From Lentisphaerota bacterium (GTDB lineage Bacteria > Verrucomicrobiota > Lentisphaeria > Victivallales > Victivallaceae), in contig SUVY01000014.1 of NCBI GenBank assembly GCA_015061775.1, positions 1 to 50,555 of the forward strand: a DNA stretch of 50,555 nucleotides, written 5' to 3'. Below the pieces are notes generated by a model, which searched no databases, was not told where the DNA came from, and saw nothing but the letters and a program-made list of their open reading frames with translations. Positions 27,384 through 36,937 of this stretch are shown here, piece by piece. Position 1 is the stretch's first letter; each line of letters starts with the position of its first letter. A program made the translations under genes and the position numbers.

Positions 27384-27440
27384 CTCCTTACCGGGTAGTT
27401 TTGTCCCTTTTGTCTATTTGTCGCAAGGGGTATATGTGAC
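27384..27440 (+). repeat. 57-bp repeat W, copy 1
   Basis: It begins CTCCTTACCGGGTAGTTTTG and ends near GGGGTATATGTGA. It lies 24 bases after the four-helix gene. Further copies are at 28100 (same orientation) and 29177 (inverted). Confidence 0.85.
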
Positions 27441-27504
27441 AAGACAAGGTTTGCCATCAGTTTTTTGTTTTCTGATTTTGCGTGGTTGGTTGTTCAGAGT
27501 GTCG

Positions 27505-28093
27505 CCAAGCACGTTCTGTTTTTTACTGTTGGTTGGCTGTTCTGAACCCGCCAAGCCGGTTCTGTACCGGCGCGAGAAAGACCACCCGCCTTTACTAGGA
27601 ATACTAAGAATACTAGGAATACTAGGAATACTATGATTTTCCGGGGCGGGTATGTTGCACGCGAAGAGTTTGCGCCGCGGCTTCGGTTTTTGGGTATGTT
27701 GCACGCGATTGCTTATACCTGAACCGGCACGGCAAAGAATATAGCGAACACTATGCTTTCTTACAAAAACTTGTTATAGAGAATAGTATTCCTAGTATTC
27801 CTAGTATTCCTAGAACACACCGCGTTTATTCAACACCGCAAACACTCCGCGTGCCGCATCGAGAGGTTTGTCCCGGCACGCGAGCCAAGGTGGGGCGTCT
27901 GCTGACCACCCGCGTGCCGCATCGGGTCGTTTGTCCCGGCACGCGCGCCAAGGTGGGGCGTCTGCTGACCGCCTGCGTGCCGCATCGAGAGGTTTGTCCC
28001 GGCACGCGAGCCAAGGTGGGGCGTCTGCTGACCACCTGCGTGCCGCATCGGTTCGTTTGCCCCGATAAAGCGCGCTGACTACCGGTGGTTGCC
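27505..28093 (+). repeat. Composite repeat, subtype 2, copy b
   Basis: A variant of the conserved block (27505-27594) is followed by the 9-mer arm (27595-27633), body, inverted arm (27783-27812), connector, 3.7 units of the 63-bp repeat (27849-28070; starts at 27851, 27914, 27977, 28040) and a terminal GCGCGCTGACTACCGGTGGTT. It is enclosed by direct copies of repeat W. Confidence 0.87.
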
Positions 28094-28099
28094 AATATT

Positions 28100-28156
28100 C
28101 TCCTTACCGGGTAGTTTTGTCCCTTTTGTCTATTTGTCGCAGAGGGTATATTTGTA
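28100..28156 (+). repeat. 57-bp repeat W, copy 2
   Basis: Nearly identical to the copy at 27384. It lies 14 bases from the end of the isomerase gene and is the inverted partner of the copy at 29177. Confidence 0.87.
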
Positions 28157-28169
28157 AAATCAGGGGGTC

Positions 28170-29045
28170 TTACTTTTCCGGATAGAGCAGAGATGCTGAC
28201 TCTTTCAGTGAGCACATATACTTTATGCTCCGGGAGACTCCATCGAGGACTGGACCCTCATATTCCAGAGCCCAGTAACCCGGAAATCTATCCTTTTCCA
28301 TCAGGTATGCCAGACGGCGAAGCGGAACTATTCCATTGCCTTCTCCGCAGGCACAGCCGACGGTATCTCTCGGAGAGTCCGCCGGAGCAGTTTTCCAATC
28401 CTTGCAATGGACGTGTCTGATATACTTTTGCAGCAGATGATAGGCTTCCACCGCATCCACCTTCTCATTCATATTAAAAGCGGTGAAGTTGGCGATATCG
28501 AAACAGACTCCGAGGTGACTGGAGTTGAAATACTCCATGATATACAGCACCTCTTCCGGAAGTCCCGGAAGCATACCGTGGTTTTCCAGAGCGAGAACGA
28601 CTCCGTTCTTCTCTGCCTCTGGAAGCACCTCTCCGATACACCTGATGATCTGCTGCAAGCCGTCGGAAAAATCCATGTGGTGCTCAGGACCGATGGTCTT
28701 GTGATAACCTCCAAAGATTCGCATCAAAGGTATTCCGAGCTCGGAAGCGTTGCGGATAGCATTGCGAACCCGCTCTATCTGCATGGAAATATTCTCTTCT
28801 CCGGTAACGGTGAAGTTGTTGGAAGCCGCATAGGCTGATATCTCAAGTCCATTGGCTCTCAGCAACCCCGGAAGTTCCGCCTTGTCTTTATCAAAGTCAT
28901 CCCAGAACCAGGAGTAACTTGCCGGATCGACGATATCGGTCGCTTCCGCTCCGGCGGAGGCGATCAACTCGAAGTATTGAGCGCGGGTGAGTTTTCCTGC
29001 GGTCATATCATTGTGAACACTTACAGGAGTGCATGAGACTTTCAT
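28170..29045 (-). CDS. Sugar phosphate isomerase/epimerase family protein (TIM barrel)
   Basis: A 291-aa xylose-isomerase-like TIM barrel. Motifs ALENHG, CFDIANF, RHVHCKDW, GEGNGIVPLRRL and a final LEYEGP match the metal-binding and strand-end positions of the family. It differs clearly from the family member at 6156. AGAGAG precedes the ATG. It is a single-gene unit with its own promoter, enclosed by inverted copies of repeat W and of the composite repeat. Substrate unknown. Confidence 0.85.
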   Translation of the reverse strand: MKVSCTPVSVHNDMTAGKLTRAQYFELIASAGAEATDIVDPASYSWFWDDFDKDKAELPGLLRANGLEISAYAASNNFTVTGEENISMQIERVRNAIRNASELGIPLMRIFGGYHKTIGPEHHMDFSDGLQQIIRCIGEVLPEAEKNGVVLALENHGMLPGLPEEVLYIMEYFNSSHLGVCFDIANFTAFNMNEKVDAVEAYHLLQKYIRHVHCKDWKTAPADSPRDTVGCACGEGNGIVPLRRLAYLMEKDRFPGYWALEYEGPVLDGVSRSIKYMCSLKESASLLYPEK

Positions 29046-29088
29046 ATATATCTCTCTTGTTTTGGATGTAAATTTTGGCGCAAGTAAT

Positions 29089-29116
29089 ACTATACGCCCA
29101 AAAAACGAAATTACAA
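29089..29116 (-). promoter_or_regulatory. Promoter of the repeat-flanked isomerase gene
   Basis: On the minus strand TTGTAA (29111-29116) and TATAGT (29089-29094) are 16 bases apart. It lies inside the segment bounded by the inverted repeats. Confidence 0.5.
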
Positions 29117-29176
29117 GTTCAATCGCAGGAATTTATTATTCAGCTGCTTTTCGGGTGCCGAAAAGCAAGTGTTTTT

Positions 29177-29233
29177 TACAAATATACCTTCTGCGACAAA
29201 TAGACAAAAGGGACAAAACTACCCGGTAAGGAG
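29177..29233 (-). repeat. 57-bp repeat W, copy 3 (inverted)
   Basis: The reverse complement of the copy at 28100, with a match over almost the whole length. A small hairpin CTTTTCGG/CCGAAAAG (about 29145-29163) stands next to it. Confidence 0.87.
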
Positions 29234-29234
29234 T

Positions 29235-29765
29235 GGTAACCACCGGTAGTCAGCGCGCTTTATCGGTACAAACGACCCGATGCGGCACGCGGGCGGTCAG
29301 CAGACGCCCCACCTTGGCTCGCGTGCCGGGACAAACCTCTCGATGCGGCACGCGGGCGGTCAGCAGACGACCCACCTTGGCGCGCGTGCCGGGACAAACG
29401 ACCCGATGTGGCACGCGAAGTGTTTGCGGTGTTGAATAAACGCGGTGTGTTCTAGGAATACTAGGAATACTAGGAATACTATTCTCTAAAACAGTCGTTT
29501 GTAAGAAAGCATGGTGTTTGCGGTATTCTTTACCGTATCGGTTCAGGGATAAACAACTGCGTGCAACATACCCGCCCCGGAAAATCCTAGTATTCATAGT
29601 ATTCATAGTATTCTTAGTATTCTTAGTAAAGGCGGGCAGTCTTTCTCATGCCGGTTCTGAACGTGCTTGGCGGGCACAGAACTGGTAACCAACGGTAGTT
29701 AGCGCGCGAGTCCGCCAAGCCACGCTGGTTCGGCGCGAGAAGACAGAAGGCTCTGAACAACTAAC
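29235..29765 (-). repeat. Composite repeat, subtype 2, copy c (inverted)
   Basis: The same modules as copies a and b in reverse: ACCACCGGTAGTCAGCGCGC, 63-bp units (about 29265-29415), a 9-mer arm (29452-29484), body, the opposite 9-mer arm (29587-29632) and the conserved block (29633-29710). One unit has GACGACCCACC where others have GACGCCCCACC. Confidence 0.85.
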
Positions 29766-29784
29766 CAACGGCAAAATACTGACA

Positions 29785-29816
29785 CAAAAAAACCTCCGGA
29801 AGAGTTTCCCCGGAGG
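29785..29816 (-). terminator. Terminator of the AIDA-repeat gene
   Basis: On the minus strand CCTCCGG pairs with CCGGAGG and is followed by seven T. It lies about 20 bases past the stop. Confidence 0.9.
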
Positions 29817-29835
29817 TCTGTTTGCTTTACTTGCG

Positions 29836-32800
29836 TTACGCGATAACGGCGAAGTTGCTGGTGCTGTTGTTTTCGACTCTGGCGCGCAGATCGACCCAGT
29901 TGCCGGCGTAACCGGCTCCCCAGTAACCGAGGCCTCCCCAGCCGGTGACGCACTCACGCAGCAGGATATCCTCTTTACCGTCGTCGTTGTAGTCACCGAC
30001 TCCGGCGACTTCCCAGCCGTTGGCGTCTCCGAGACCCTCGACATCGCCCCAGCTCTCTGCGGCGTTGAGGGTTCCGATCCAGCGTTTGTCGGAGACTTTG
30101 CCGTCTTCCCAGAGCCAGAGCTGACCGTTTTCGGTGTTGAGGACGACGATATCGTCAAGTCCGTCTCCGGAGAAGTCTCCGCTGACCGCGAACTCCCAGC
30201 CGTCGGAAATATGGGCGATGACTGAAGTCTTCCAATCCCAGGTCGAGAGGTCACCGTCGGCGTCGTTCCACGCGTAGAGGTGTCCGGTCTCGGTGTTCAT
30301 AACGAGAAGCGACTCTCTGCCGCTGTTGTCGAGGGCGGCGGCTCCGATGAGCTCCCAGGTCGGGTTGCCGTGACAGATATCGCGGTAGGTGACTCCGTCG
30401 AGCATGACTCCGAAGTTGCCCTCATCGTCACGGATAAGGACGTCGTCCCACGCGTTTCCATCGATGTTGGAGACGGATACGGTCGAGAAGTTGTCATCGA
30501 CGTGTCCGAGCTCAAAGTAACCGTAGTTGCCCTTGGTGATATCGCTCCAGACGGCGAAGGTGTGACCTTTGCGGTTGTAGAGCAGGATTCCGTCATGATC
30601 GGCTTTGGAGCCCTTGAAGTAACCGGTTCCGGCGACTTCCCAGAGGGCGATATCTTTGCCGCTCCACTCCCAGACGCCCTTCCACTTGGAGCCTGAGGTG
30701 ACTCCGGTATCGACGCGGCCGACTTTTCCGGTGGCGGCGTCGTAGGCGAGCACCTGACTGTAACCGTTGCCGACGAGGTCGGAGGTCTGAGTCTTGACGA
30801 TGGCTGTGACCTCAGTTGAAGTGGTAGTGACATAGTGAGCGGTATCGCTGACTCTGAAATAGACGGTGCCGTTTTCGTTGACGGTGACGCTGGTTCCATC
30901 CATGGTGATCCAGGCTCCGTCGTCGATTTTGTACTCATAGACGAGGGCGTCGTTGTCAGGATCGACAGCATCGATGGTGAGCGTGACAGCGCGTCCGTTT
31001 TCAGAGAGAGCCTGTTTGATTTCGCCGTTGATGACCGGAGCCACGTTTCCGGACTCTTTGACGCTGAGAACAAGGTCTTTGGTCTCGCGTGAACCTCCGT
31101 CGATCTGCTCAATCTCGAATCCATCGATATCATAGACCAGCAGCTGATACTCGCGTCCCTGATAGACGACGGAAGCACCTTCGCTGATGACCACTCCGTA
31201 CTCGGCATCTCCATCGCCGATGGAGGCATAGATTCGTGCGAAGTCGGGCATGTTCGCCGCGAGGAAGTACTCACCGACCGCCTGATCGGCGTTGACGGTA
31301 ATGGTGTACTGCAAGTCGAGCACATTATTGATAGCTCCGAGGTCAGTCACGAGGGCATCGGTGACGAATTCGATCTCAGGATTGGGAACGAGCTCTTCTT
31401 CGCCTCCGCCGGGAAACACAGGAAGACCAATTCCGCCATTGCCGCCGCCGGTGTTGGGGTTCTCGTAGGGGTCGATATCAGCGACGGTAAAGTCGAGGAT
31501 AGCACCTTTTTCGACATAGACCTCAGCTCCGGAGTGATTGATTCCGTCGATCCAGACCGCATGGTTGTCGAGTTTGCCGCTGTGGACGGCTCCGCTCAAG
31601 AGAGTGAGAGAACCTCCGGCATAGCCCCACGGAACGTTATAGAGACTGGCGTCGGCATAGGAGTCAAAGAACCCCGCCTCCTTGAAGGCATAGCCGCTAA
31701 GGGTGGTGTTGCAGAGAACTCCGCCGCTTGAGACGGTGGTCTCGGAGAAGGCGTCGGCGTTCAGGCTTGAGACATATCCGCCGCTTGTAATATGGAGCTG
31801 CGCGATATAGCCGCCTTCATCCACGAGCTCGCGCTCAATCTTCTCACCGCGATCTAAATTACACGTGTTGAGGATGGGCACCAGCTGCTCGGCAACCGTT
31901 CCAGTAAACAATCCTTCCACGATCGGATAGCGGACGATGGTCGGAGATGACGCATTCGGAGTAACATCCTTCAAGTGGGTGTAACTGTAGTTATTTGAAG
32001 TGGGGGCAAGCCAACCGGAAGCCATGGTGACAGTCTTGTCACCGACCTTCACACTCCAGGTCATGACCTGAAGTCCCATTGAGGTAGTGAGTTTAACTTC
32101 TCCGATCTCTCCGCCGGACGCCCAGATGATTCCGTTGGAGTCCGCCTGCGCGCTTCCGACGTATCCCTGTTTGGTTCCGGCGCTGCCGTTATAGACGGTC
32201 AATCCCGTGTTTCCGCCGACCAGAACGTCTTCTGCAGTCTGATTGGCATAGACCGCCGCACTTATGGCGTGAGCCTCGACGCTGCCGAGGTGGATGTCAT
32301 AGTCTCCATAGGTCTTGTAGAGCTTGTCATCGGTTCCGGAGGCAACGATCCTGCCGTCTTTGGCAGTCGCAAGGAAGTTGACAATAGCTCCGGTTCTGGC
32401 TGAGACATTGAGCAGGCTGTATCCGCTGGAAGCCAGCAGAACTCCGCCGGGTTCGAGAACCTGTATTGTCGCATTCAAGCCTGTACTGACAGTGTACATA
32501 TTGAATTTATCGAGCGTGACGTTCTGAGCAGAACCGCCCTCCTGAATTATGATTGCGGCTGTTCTGCGGACGTCCACGTCATAGACGGAACCACCCTTGC
32601 TGACGATCATCTGACCGCCGGAGTGCAGAGTGGTGCTTCCGGCAAAGCCGCTCGACTTGATGAAGAACAGACCCGCGGAGTTGACGTGAGTGTTGATTGC
32701 CATGCCTCCGTAGTTGACCGTCATTCTGGCATTGGGATCAACGACAGTATCTCTCGCAAGCTGATTGTTGTACAAGTAAGCCCTGCCCTGATCGTCGACA

Positions 32801-35799
32801 TAGGCATTGCTGATTAAAAGCTGATAATTGCGTCCCTCCAAAGCCGAATGGAACATTGACACATTATTGGAGTCGATCACTTCGACGCCAGATGTGAAGG
32901 TCTTGTACTGGACATCAAGTCCGTTGACCTGAGCTCCGGAGTGGATGGTGGTGTTTGAGAGCACGCTGTCGCGGACGGTGAGAGCACCGCCGGAGAAGAC
33001 CTCAGTAGCCTCAGCGGTAGTTCCGAGCGCGTAGTTGGCGACGGCTCCGCTCTGGATGGCGACGTTCTTGAGCGCGGCTCCGCTGGAGACGTTCATCAAC
33101 GCTCCGTTGGAAAGAGTGATCTTCTGAGTGGTGTTGGCAGTTCCGAGAGAACCGCCGCTTGAGACGTTGACTTTTCCGCTCTGGACGGAGATGTTTCCTC
33201 CGGCATAACCACCCTCATAGATGTTGAGCACGCCGTCGGTGATCGCTCCGCTGATGATGGTGCCGTAGATCGCTCCGTCGACGAAGGAACCGCCTGAGCT
33301 CACTTTGGCAGTTCCGCTCAGAGTGTTATTGGAGGCAACTGCTCCATCGAAGAGAGAGACAGTCGCTCCGCTCTTGACGTTGGTGGCGTAGGTGTAACCT
33401 CCGTTGGAAACATTGAGAACCGCGCCTGAGTTGACGTTGGTAAGATAGGCTTTGCCGCTCTCGTAAACGCCGAGAATACCGCCTGAGTTGACTTCGGTGT
33501 TGGAGGCGACTCCGCCTGCTGAGACATTCATCTCACCCTTTGCGTCAACGACGAACCGGACGGCGAGACCGTCGGTGTAAACATTGGCGAACATGCCGCT
33601 TGCGATGTTGATGTCGTAGAGCTTGCTGCCGGTCTGGGTGACTCCCTGAGTCTCGTTGCCGACATAGACGCCGGAACCGGAACCGATGACGCTGAGGATT
33701 CCGCCCTCGATGACGTTGACATTGTTCTGCCAGGGGTTGAAGAGGATAGAAGCACTTGCGCCCGAGGAGACGGTGAGATAACCCATGGGATCGACAGCGA
33801 GGTTCTCGGCGACACCGCCGGTGAGGATGGTGACGCTTCCGCCGGAACTTACGACGCCGCCTGCGAGCAGAGCTCCGTTGCTGACGGTGATGACACCGCG
33901 GGAGTTGACCACAGCGTCAATAACAGTTCCGCCATTATCTATATATATATTGGCACCGGTCTTGACGTTGACGCCGGAAACGACTCCGCCGTCGAAGACA
34001 TTGACCACGCCCTTGTTGTTGACCGTCGCGTTGTTCATCACGCCGCCGACATAGACGTTGGCGGAGAGTCCGGAAGTAACGATGCAGTCATCGATGACAT
34101 CGGACTTGGATACGATACCGGACACTCCGTTACCCACATAGACTCCGGAACCGGTTCCGAGATAGGTGATGATTGCACCCGCCTGAGAGGTGACCGCATC
34201 CTGCCACGGGCTGAACGCGATGGAAGCACTTCCTCCGGAGAGCACATAGAGTTTGGCGAACGAGTTGACCGAAACCTCTTCAGCGATACCGCCTGCGGCG
34301 ACGGTGAGTGTTCCGTTGGAGTTGACCAGAACACCTGAGAGCAGTCCGCCGTTGTTGACGGTGATGGTTCCGCCGTTGTTGACCGTGACGTCGGCGACAA
34401 GTCCGTCATCGAAGACCACGACCGCGCCTGAGTTGTTCACGACAACGCTGGAAGCAGTTGCGCTTGCGACCTGAAGTGAACCATTCTTGCCGACGGTGAC
34501 AGATGAAACAATACCGTTTTCGACAACTCCGAGCATGGCAGCTTCTGCTCCGCCCGCGAGGGTGATGTTTGAGGCACTTCCGCCTGCAACCGCGAGATTA
34601 CCGCCTCCGGAAACGACCGCATCGGCGACCGCATTGCCGCTGGCGACATAGCAGTTGAAACCATCAAAGATACCGCAGCCGTTGACCGTGGAGTTTTTGA
34701 TTTCAAAAGCCTCTCCGTCATAAGTACCTTTGATGTAGGTATCTGAGGTGAGATTGACATTGAAAACCGCGCCCTGGGCAACGGCGACTCCGGTCGCGCT
34801 GGTTCCGGGAGCAACGGTGAAGACCGCTCCTGAGGCGACTTCGACGCCGTCAACCACAGCTCCGGCGGAAGCCTGAAGCTCTGCTCCGGCATTGACGACA
34901 GTATTTTTCAGCACCGCTCCGGCAGAGAAACCGGCGACTGCTCCGGCGAGCAGAGTGGTCGAGTTGGCGACCGCTCCATTGACAAGAGAGAGCTTGCCTC
35001 CGGCAGAGATTTTGGTGTTGGCGACTTCAGCTTTATCGACGGTCATGACTCCGCCGTTGAGCAGATTTGCTCCATCGGCAGCGCCGCCCTCGGAGACAAC
35101 GAGATTTCCGCCGTTGAGGACTTGAGTGTTCTTGGCGACCGCTCCGGTATTGACGTAGAAATAAGCTCCGTTGCCGACGATCGCGCCGTCAGCGGTGAAG
35201 CCCGCGAAGATCAGGGCGGAGTTTCCGGAAGCAACAGTGTATCCGGCGAAGTTGGAAACCATCTCGATAAGTCCGTCGCTGCTGTTTCCGACATATCCGG
35301 CGTTCTCAGCCTTGAGGTACTCGACGGTGGCTCCGGCTTCGGCGTTGACCGTGCCGCCCCAGGGGTTGAAAATGACCTGGGCGCTGCCTCCGGCGAGAAC
35401 CGTGACATTGGCGGCAGTTCCGAAAGCAAGACCGGTGACGACTGCTCCGTTGGAGACGGTGAGAGAACCGGTTCCGCTCACATTGATACCGTTGACAGTT
35501 GCGCCGTCGGTGACTTCGCAGAAAGCTCCGTCATTGATCGTGGTATTGAGCGCAGAGCCGAATTCACCGACAACCAGTGAACCGTTGGCCTGGATCACAG
35601 AGTCCGAGACCTTGCCTCCGTCAACGTAGAGATAACCATTGGAATTGACAACGGTTCCGGCGGCGGAACCGCCTCCGAACACGTCGAGACTGCCGTGGGC
35701 ATTGACAACGGCATCGACAACTGTGCCATAGACGTACATGGCATTGTGCGACAGATTGACGCCGCTGCTCACCACACCGCTCGAGACGATGATAGCCAT
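29836..35799 (-). CDS. Giant AIDA-repeat surface protein with FG-GAP/VCBS-like C-terminus
   Basis: A 1,987-aa protein. Residues 1 to about 1430 are short beta-helix repeats rich in SGG, VNSGG and TVNNGG (AIDA/autotransporter-passenger style). A longer super-repeat recurs three times, marked by an FNPW or FSPW motif near residues 146, 532 and 690 followed by GVYVGN. After a Gly-rich linker (about 1456) comes a cadherin/Ig-like segment (about 1580-1670, VDPDNDALVYEYKIDDG). FG-GAP/VCBS-like repeats follow to the end (GDFSGDGLDDIVVLN, GDYNDDGKEDILLR). There is no signal peptide (MAIIVSSGVVSSG) and no autotransporter barrel. AAGGAGCG precedes the ATG. Surface adhesion is likely; the export route is unknown. 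Confidence 0.85.
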   Translation of the reverse strand: MAIIVSSGVVSSGVNLSHNAMYVYGTVVDAVVNAHGSLDVFGGGSAAGTVVNSNGYLYVDGGKVSDSVIQANGSLVVGEFGSALNTTINDGAFCEVTDGATVNGINVSGTGSLTVSNGAVVTGLAFGTAANVTVLAGGSAQVIFNPWGGTVNAEAGATVEYLKAENAGYVGNSSDGLIEMVSNFAGYTVASGNSALIFAGFTADGAIVGNGAYFYVNTGAVAKNTQVLNGGNLVVSEGGAADGANLLNGGVMTVDKAEVANTKISAGGKLSLVNGAVANSTTLLAGAVAGFSAGAVLKNTVVNAGAELQASAGAVVDGVEVASGAVFTVAPGTSATGVAVAQGAVFNVNLTSDTYIKGTYDGEAFEIKNSTVNGCGIFDGFNCYVASGNAVADAVVSGGGNLAVAGGSASNITLAGGAEAAMLGVVENGIVSSVTVGKNGSLQVASATASSVVVNNSGAVVVFDDGLVADVTVNNGGTITVNNGGLLSGVLVNSNGTLTVAAGGIAEEVSVNSFAKLYVLSGGSASIAFSPWQDAVTSQAGAIITYLGTGSGVYVGNGVSGIVSKSDVIDDCIVTSGLSANVYVGGVMNNATVNNKGVVNVFDGGVVSGVNVKTGANIYIDNGGTVIDAVVNSRGVITVSNGALLAGGVVSSGGSVTILTGGVAENLAVDPMGYLTVSSGASASILFNPWQNNVNVIEGGILSVIGSGSGVYVGNETQGVTQTGSKLYDINIASGMFANVYTDGLAVRFVVDAKGEMNVSAGGVASNTEVNSGGILGVYESGKAYLTNVNSGAVLNVSNGGYTYATNVKSGATVSLFDGAVASNNTLSGTAKVSSGGSFVDGAIYGTIISGAITDGVLNIYEGGYAGGNISVQSGKVNVSSGGSLGTANTTQKITLSNGALMNVSSGAALKNVAIQSGAVANYALGTTAEATEVFSGGALTVRDSVLSNTTIHSGAQVNGLDVQYKTFTSGVEVIDSNNVSMFHSALEGRNYQLLISNAYVDDQGRAYLYNNQLARDTVVDPNARMTVNYGGMAINTHVNSAGLFFIKSSGFAGSTTLHSGGQMIVSKGGSVYDVDVRRTAAIIIQEGGSAQNVTLDKFNMYTVSTGLNATIQVLEPGGVLLASSGYSLLNVSARTGAIVNFLATAKDGRIVASGTDDKLYKTYGDYDIHLGSVEAHAISAAVYANQTAEDVLVGGNTGLTVYNGSAGTKQGYVGSAQADSNGIIWASGGEIGEVKLTTSMGLQVMTWSVKVGDKTVTMASGWLAPTSNNYSYTHLKDVTPNASSPTIVRYPIVEGLFTGTVAEQLVPILNTCNLDRGEKIERELVDEGGYIAQLHITSGGYVSSLNADAFSETTVSSGGVLCNTTLSGYAFKEAGFFDSYADASLYNVPWGYAGGSLTLLSGAVHSGKLDNHAVWIDGINHSGAEVYVEKGAILDFTVADIDPYENPNTGGGNGGIGLPVFPGGGEEELVPNPEIEFVTDALVTDLGAINNVLDLQYTITVNADQAVGEYFLAANMPDFARIYASIGDGDAEYGVVISEGASVVYQGREYQLLVYDIDGFEIEQIDGGSRETKDLVLSVKESGNVAPVINGEIKQALSENGRAVTLTIDAVDPDNDALVYEYKIDDGAWITMDGTSVTVNENGTVYFRVSDTAHYVTTTSTEVTAIVKTQTSDLVGNGYSQVLAYDAATGKVGRVDTGVTSGSKWKGVWEWSGKDIALWEVAGTGYFKGSKADHDGILLYNRKGHTFAVWSDITKGNYGYFELGHVDDNFSTVSVSNIDGNAWDDVLIRDDEGNFGVMLDGVTYRDICHGNPTWELIGAAALDNSGRESLLVMNTETGHLYAWNDADGDLSTWDWKTSVIAHISDGWEFAVSGDFSGDGLDDIVVLNTENGQLWLWEDGKVSDKRWIGTLNAAESWGDVEGLGDANGWEVAGVGDYNDDGKEDILLRECVTGWGGLGYWGAGYAGNWVDLRARVENNSTSNFAVIA

Positions 35800-36056
35800 A
35801 ATGCGCTCCTTCTTGTTCGCAAACTGCAGATTTTTGTGCCGACACTTCTTCTCCGGACCAGCCGTTTGTCACCTTTGAACAAACATCTTTCCGTCGAAAC
35901 CGTCAAGTCCGGAACCGGGGCATCGAAGCCATATCTTCCGCAGCCTGCATGGGTTTTATTAAAAATTTTATAAACTTTTCACTATCAAGCTGTTACGCAC
36001 TCTTCACCCTCAATCAGGGCATAAGAACGCAACTTACAACTACTTATAACTTCAAT

Positions 36057-36085
36057 ACTATATCACAAAAAGAGCGATTTTTCAA
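36057..36085 (-). promoter_or_regulatory. Promoter of the AIDA-repeat gene
   Basis: On the minus strand TTGAAA (36080-36085) and TATAGT (36057-36062) are 17 bases apart. The leader would be about 250 nt and shows no feature I recognise. Confidence 0.6.
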
Positions 36086-36254
36086 ATGATTTCTGCTGAT
36101 TTAAAGAAAAAAATATCGAGCTTTTTCGGGCGAAAAAACTGTGCTCAAAAAGAGCAAAGCCCCCCCGGAACCGTCACCCCGGCAATCATAAGCGAAAGCA
36201 TCCCCCAAGCCGTACCGAAAACACTCAGCGTGCGTCACCCCCAAACGCCAAGCC

Positions 36255-36930
36255 GCGCCGCTAACAATCGCGTGTGACATACCCGCCCCGGCAAATCATA
36301 GTATTCCTAGTATTCTTAGTATTCTTAGTATTCCTAGTAAAGGCGGACGGTCTTTCTCGCGCCGGTTCTGAACGTGCTTGGCTTGTCGCGGCGTAGAGTT
36401 GCGAAGCAACCGAAGACGGGCGGGCTCTGAACTGGTAACCAAACGGTTGTTGGCGCGCTGTTCCGACTGCAAACGCCCCGCCTGGGCTCGCAGCTTGGGA
36501 CAAACGACCCGATGTTGCACGCGGTTCAGGCTGCAAACGCCCCGCCTGGGCTCGCAGCTTGGGACAAACGACCCGATGTGGCACGCGGTTGTTTGCGGTG
36601 GAGCAAGCGTCATGTGTTCTAGGAATACTAAGAATACTATGAATACTATTATTCGCAAATATACGGTTGCAGAACGCGGTTGTTTACAGAGCAACGGACG
36701 TGGTTTGAACTGGTAACCAACGGTAATTAGCACCCCAAACCACCTAAAGCCGCGCCACAAACAAATGCAGTCTGCATACTTCTCCGCCCCGACACAACCT
36801 AGTATTCTTAGTATTCCTAGTATTCCTAGTATTCCTAGTAAAGGCGGGTGGTCTTTCTCACGCCGGTTCTGAACGTGCTTGGCGGGCACAGAACTGGTAA
36901 CCACGATAATTAGCGCGCAACTCCTCCCGG
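36255..36930 (-). repeat. Composite repeat, subtype 2, copy d (inverted, diverged)
   Basis: It contains GTATTCCTA-type arms at 36297-36340 and 36800-36840, the opposite arm at 36619-36655, conserved-block segments after each, and the GTTGCGAAGCAAC segment shared with the end of the 348-bp array. Two 63-bp units (36469 and 36532) differ strongly in sequence from those of copies a-c but keep the period. Nothing else is seen in the gap before secY except its terminator. Confidence 0.82.
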
Positions 36931-36937
36931 CACAAAC

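Noticed and set aside
27849-28070. CRISPR-like array
   Set aside because: The 63-bp units repeat over their whole length with no unique spacers, and no cas genes are present.
26092-29765. Integron attC sites between single genes
   Set aside because: The repeats lack the conserved attC end motifs, the blocks are far longer than attC sites, and the recombinase at 12.1 kb shows no integron-integrase features that I can see.
26799-29765. Diversity-generating retroelement
   Set aside because: An Avd-like protein and repeats are present, but there is no reverse transcriptase and no template/variable repeat pair with adenine-biased changes.
36086-36277. 63-codon frame at the start of composite copy d
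   Set aside because: It overlies the AIDA promoter region and runs into the repeat; the ribosome binding site is poor and there is no recognisable domain.
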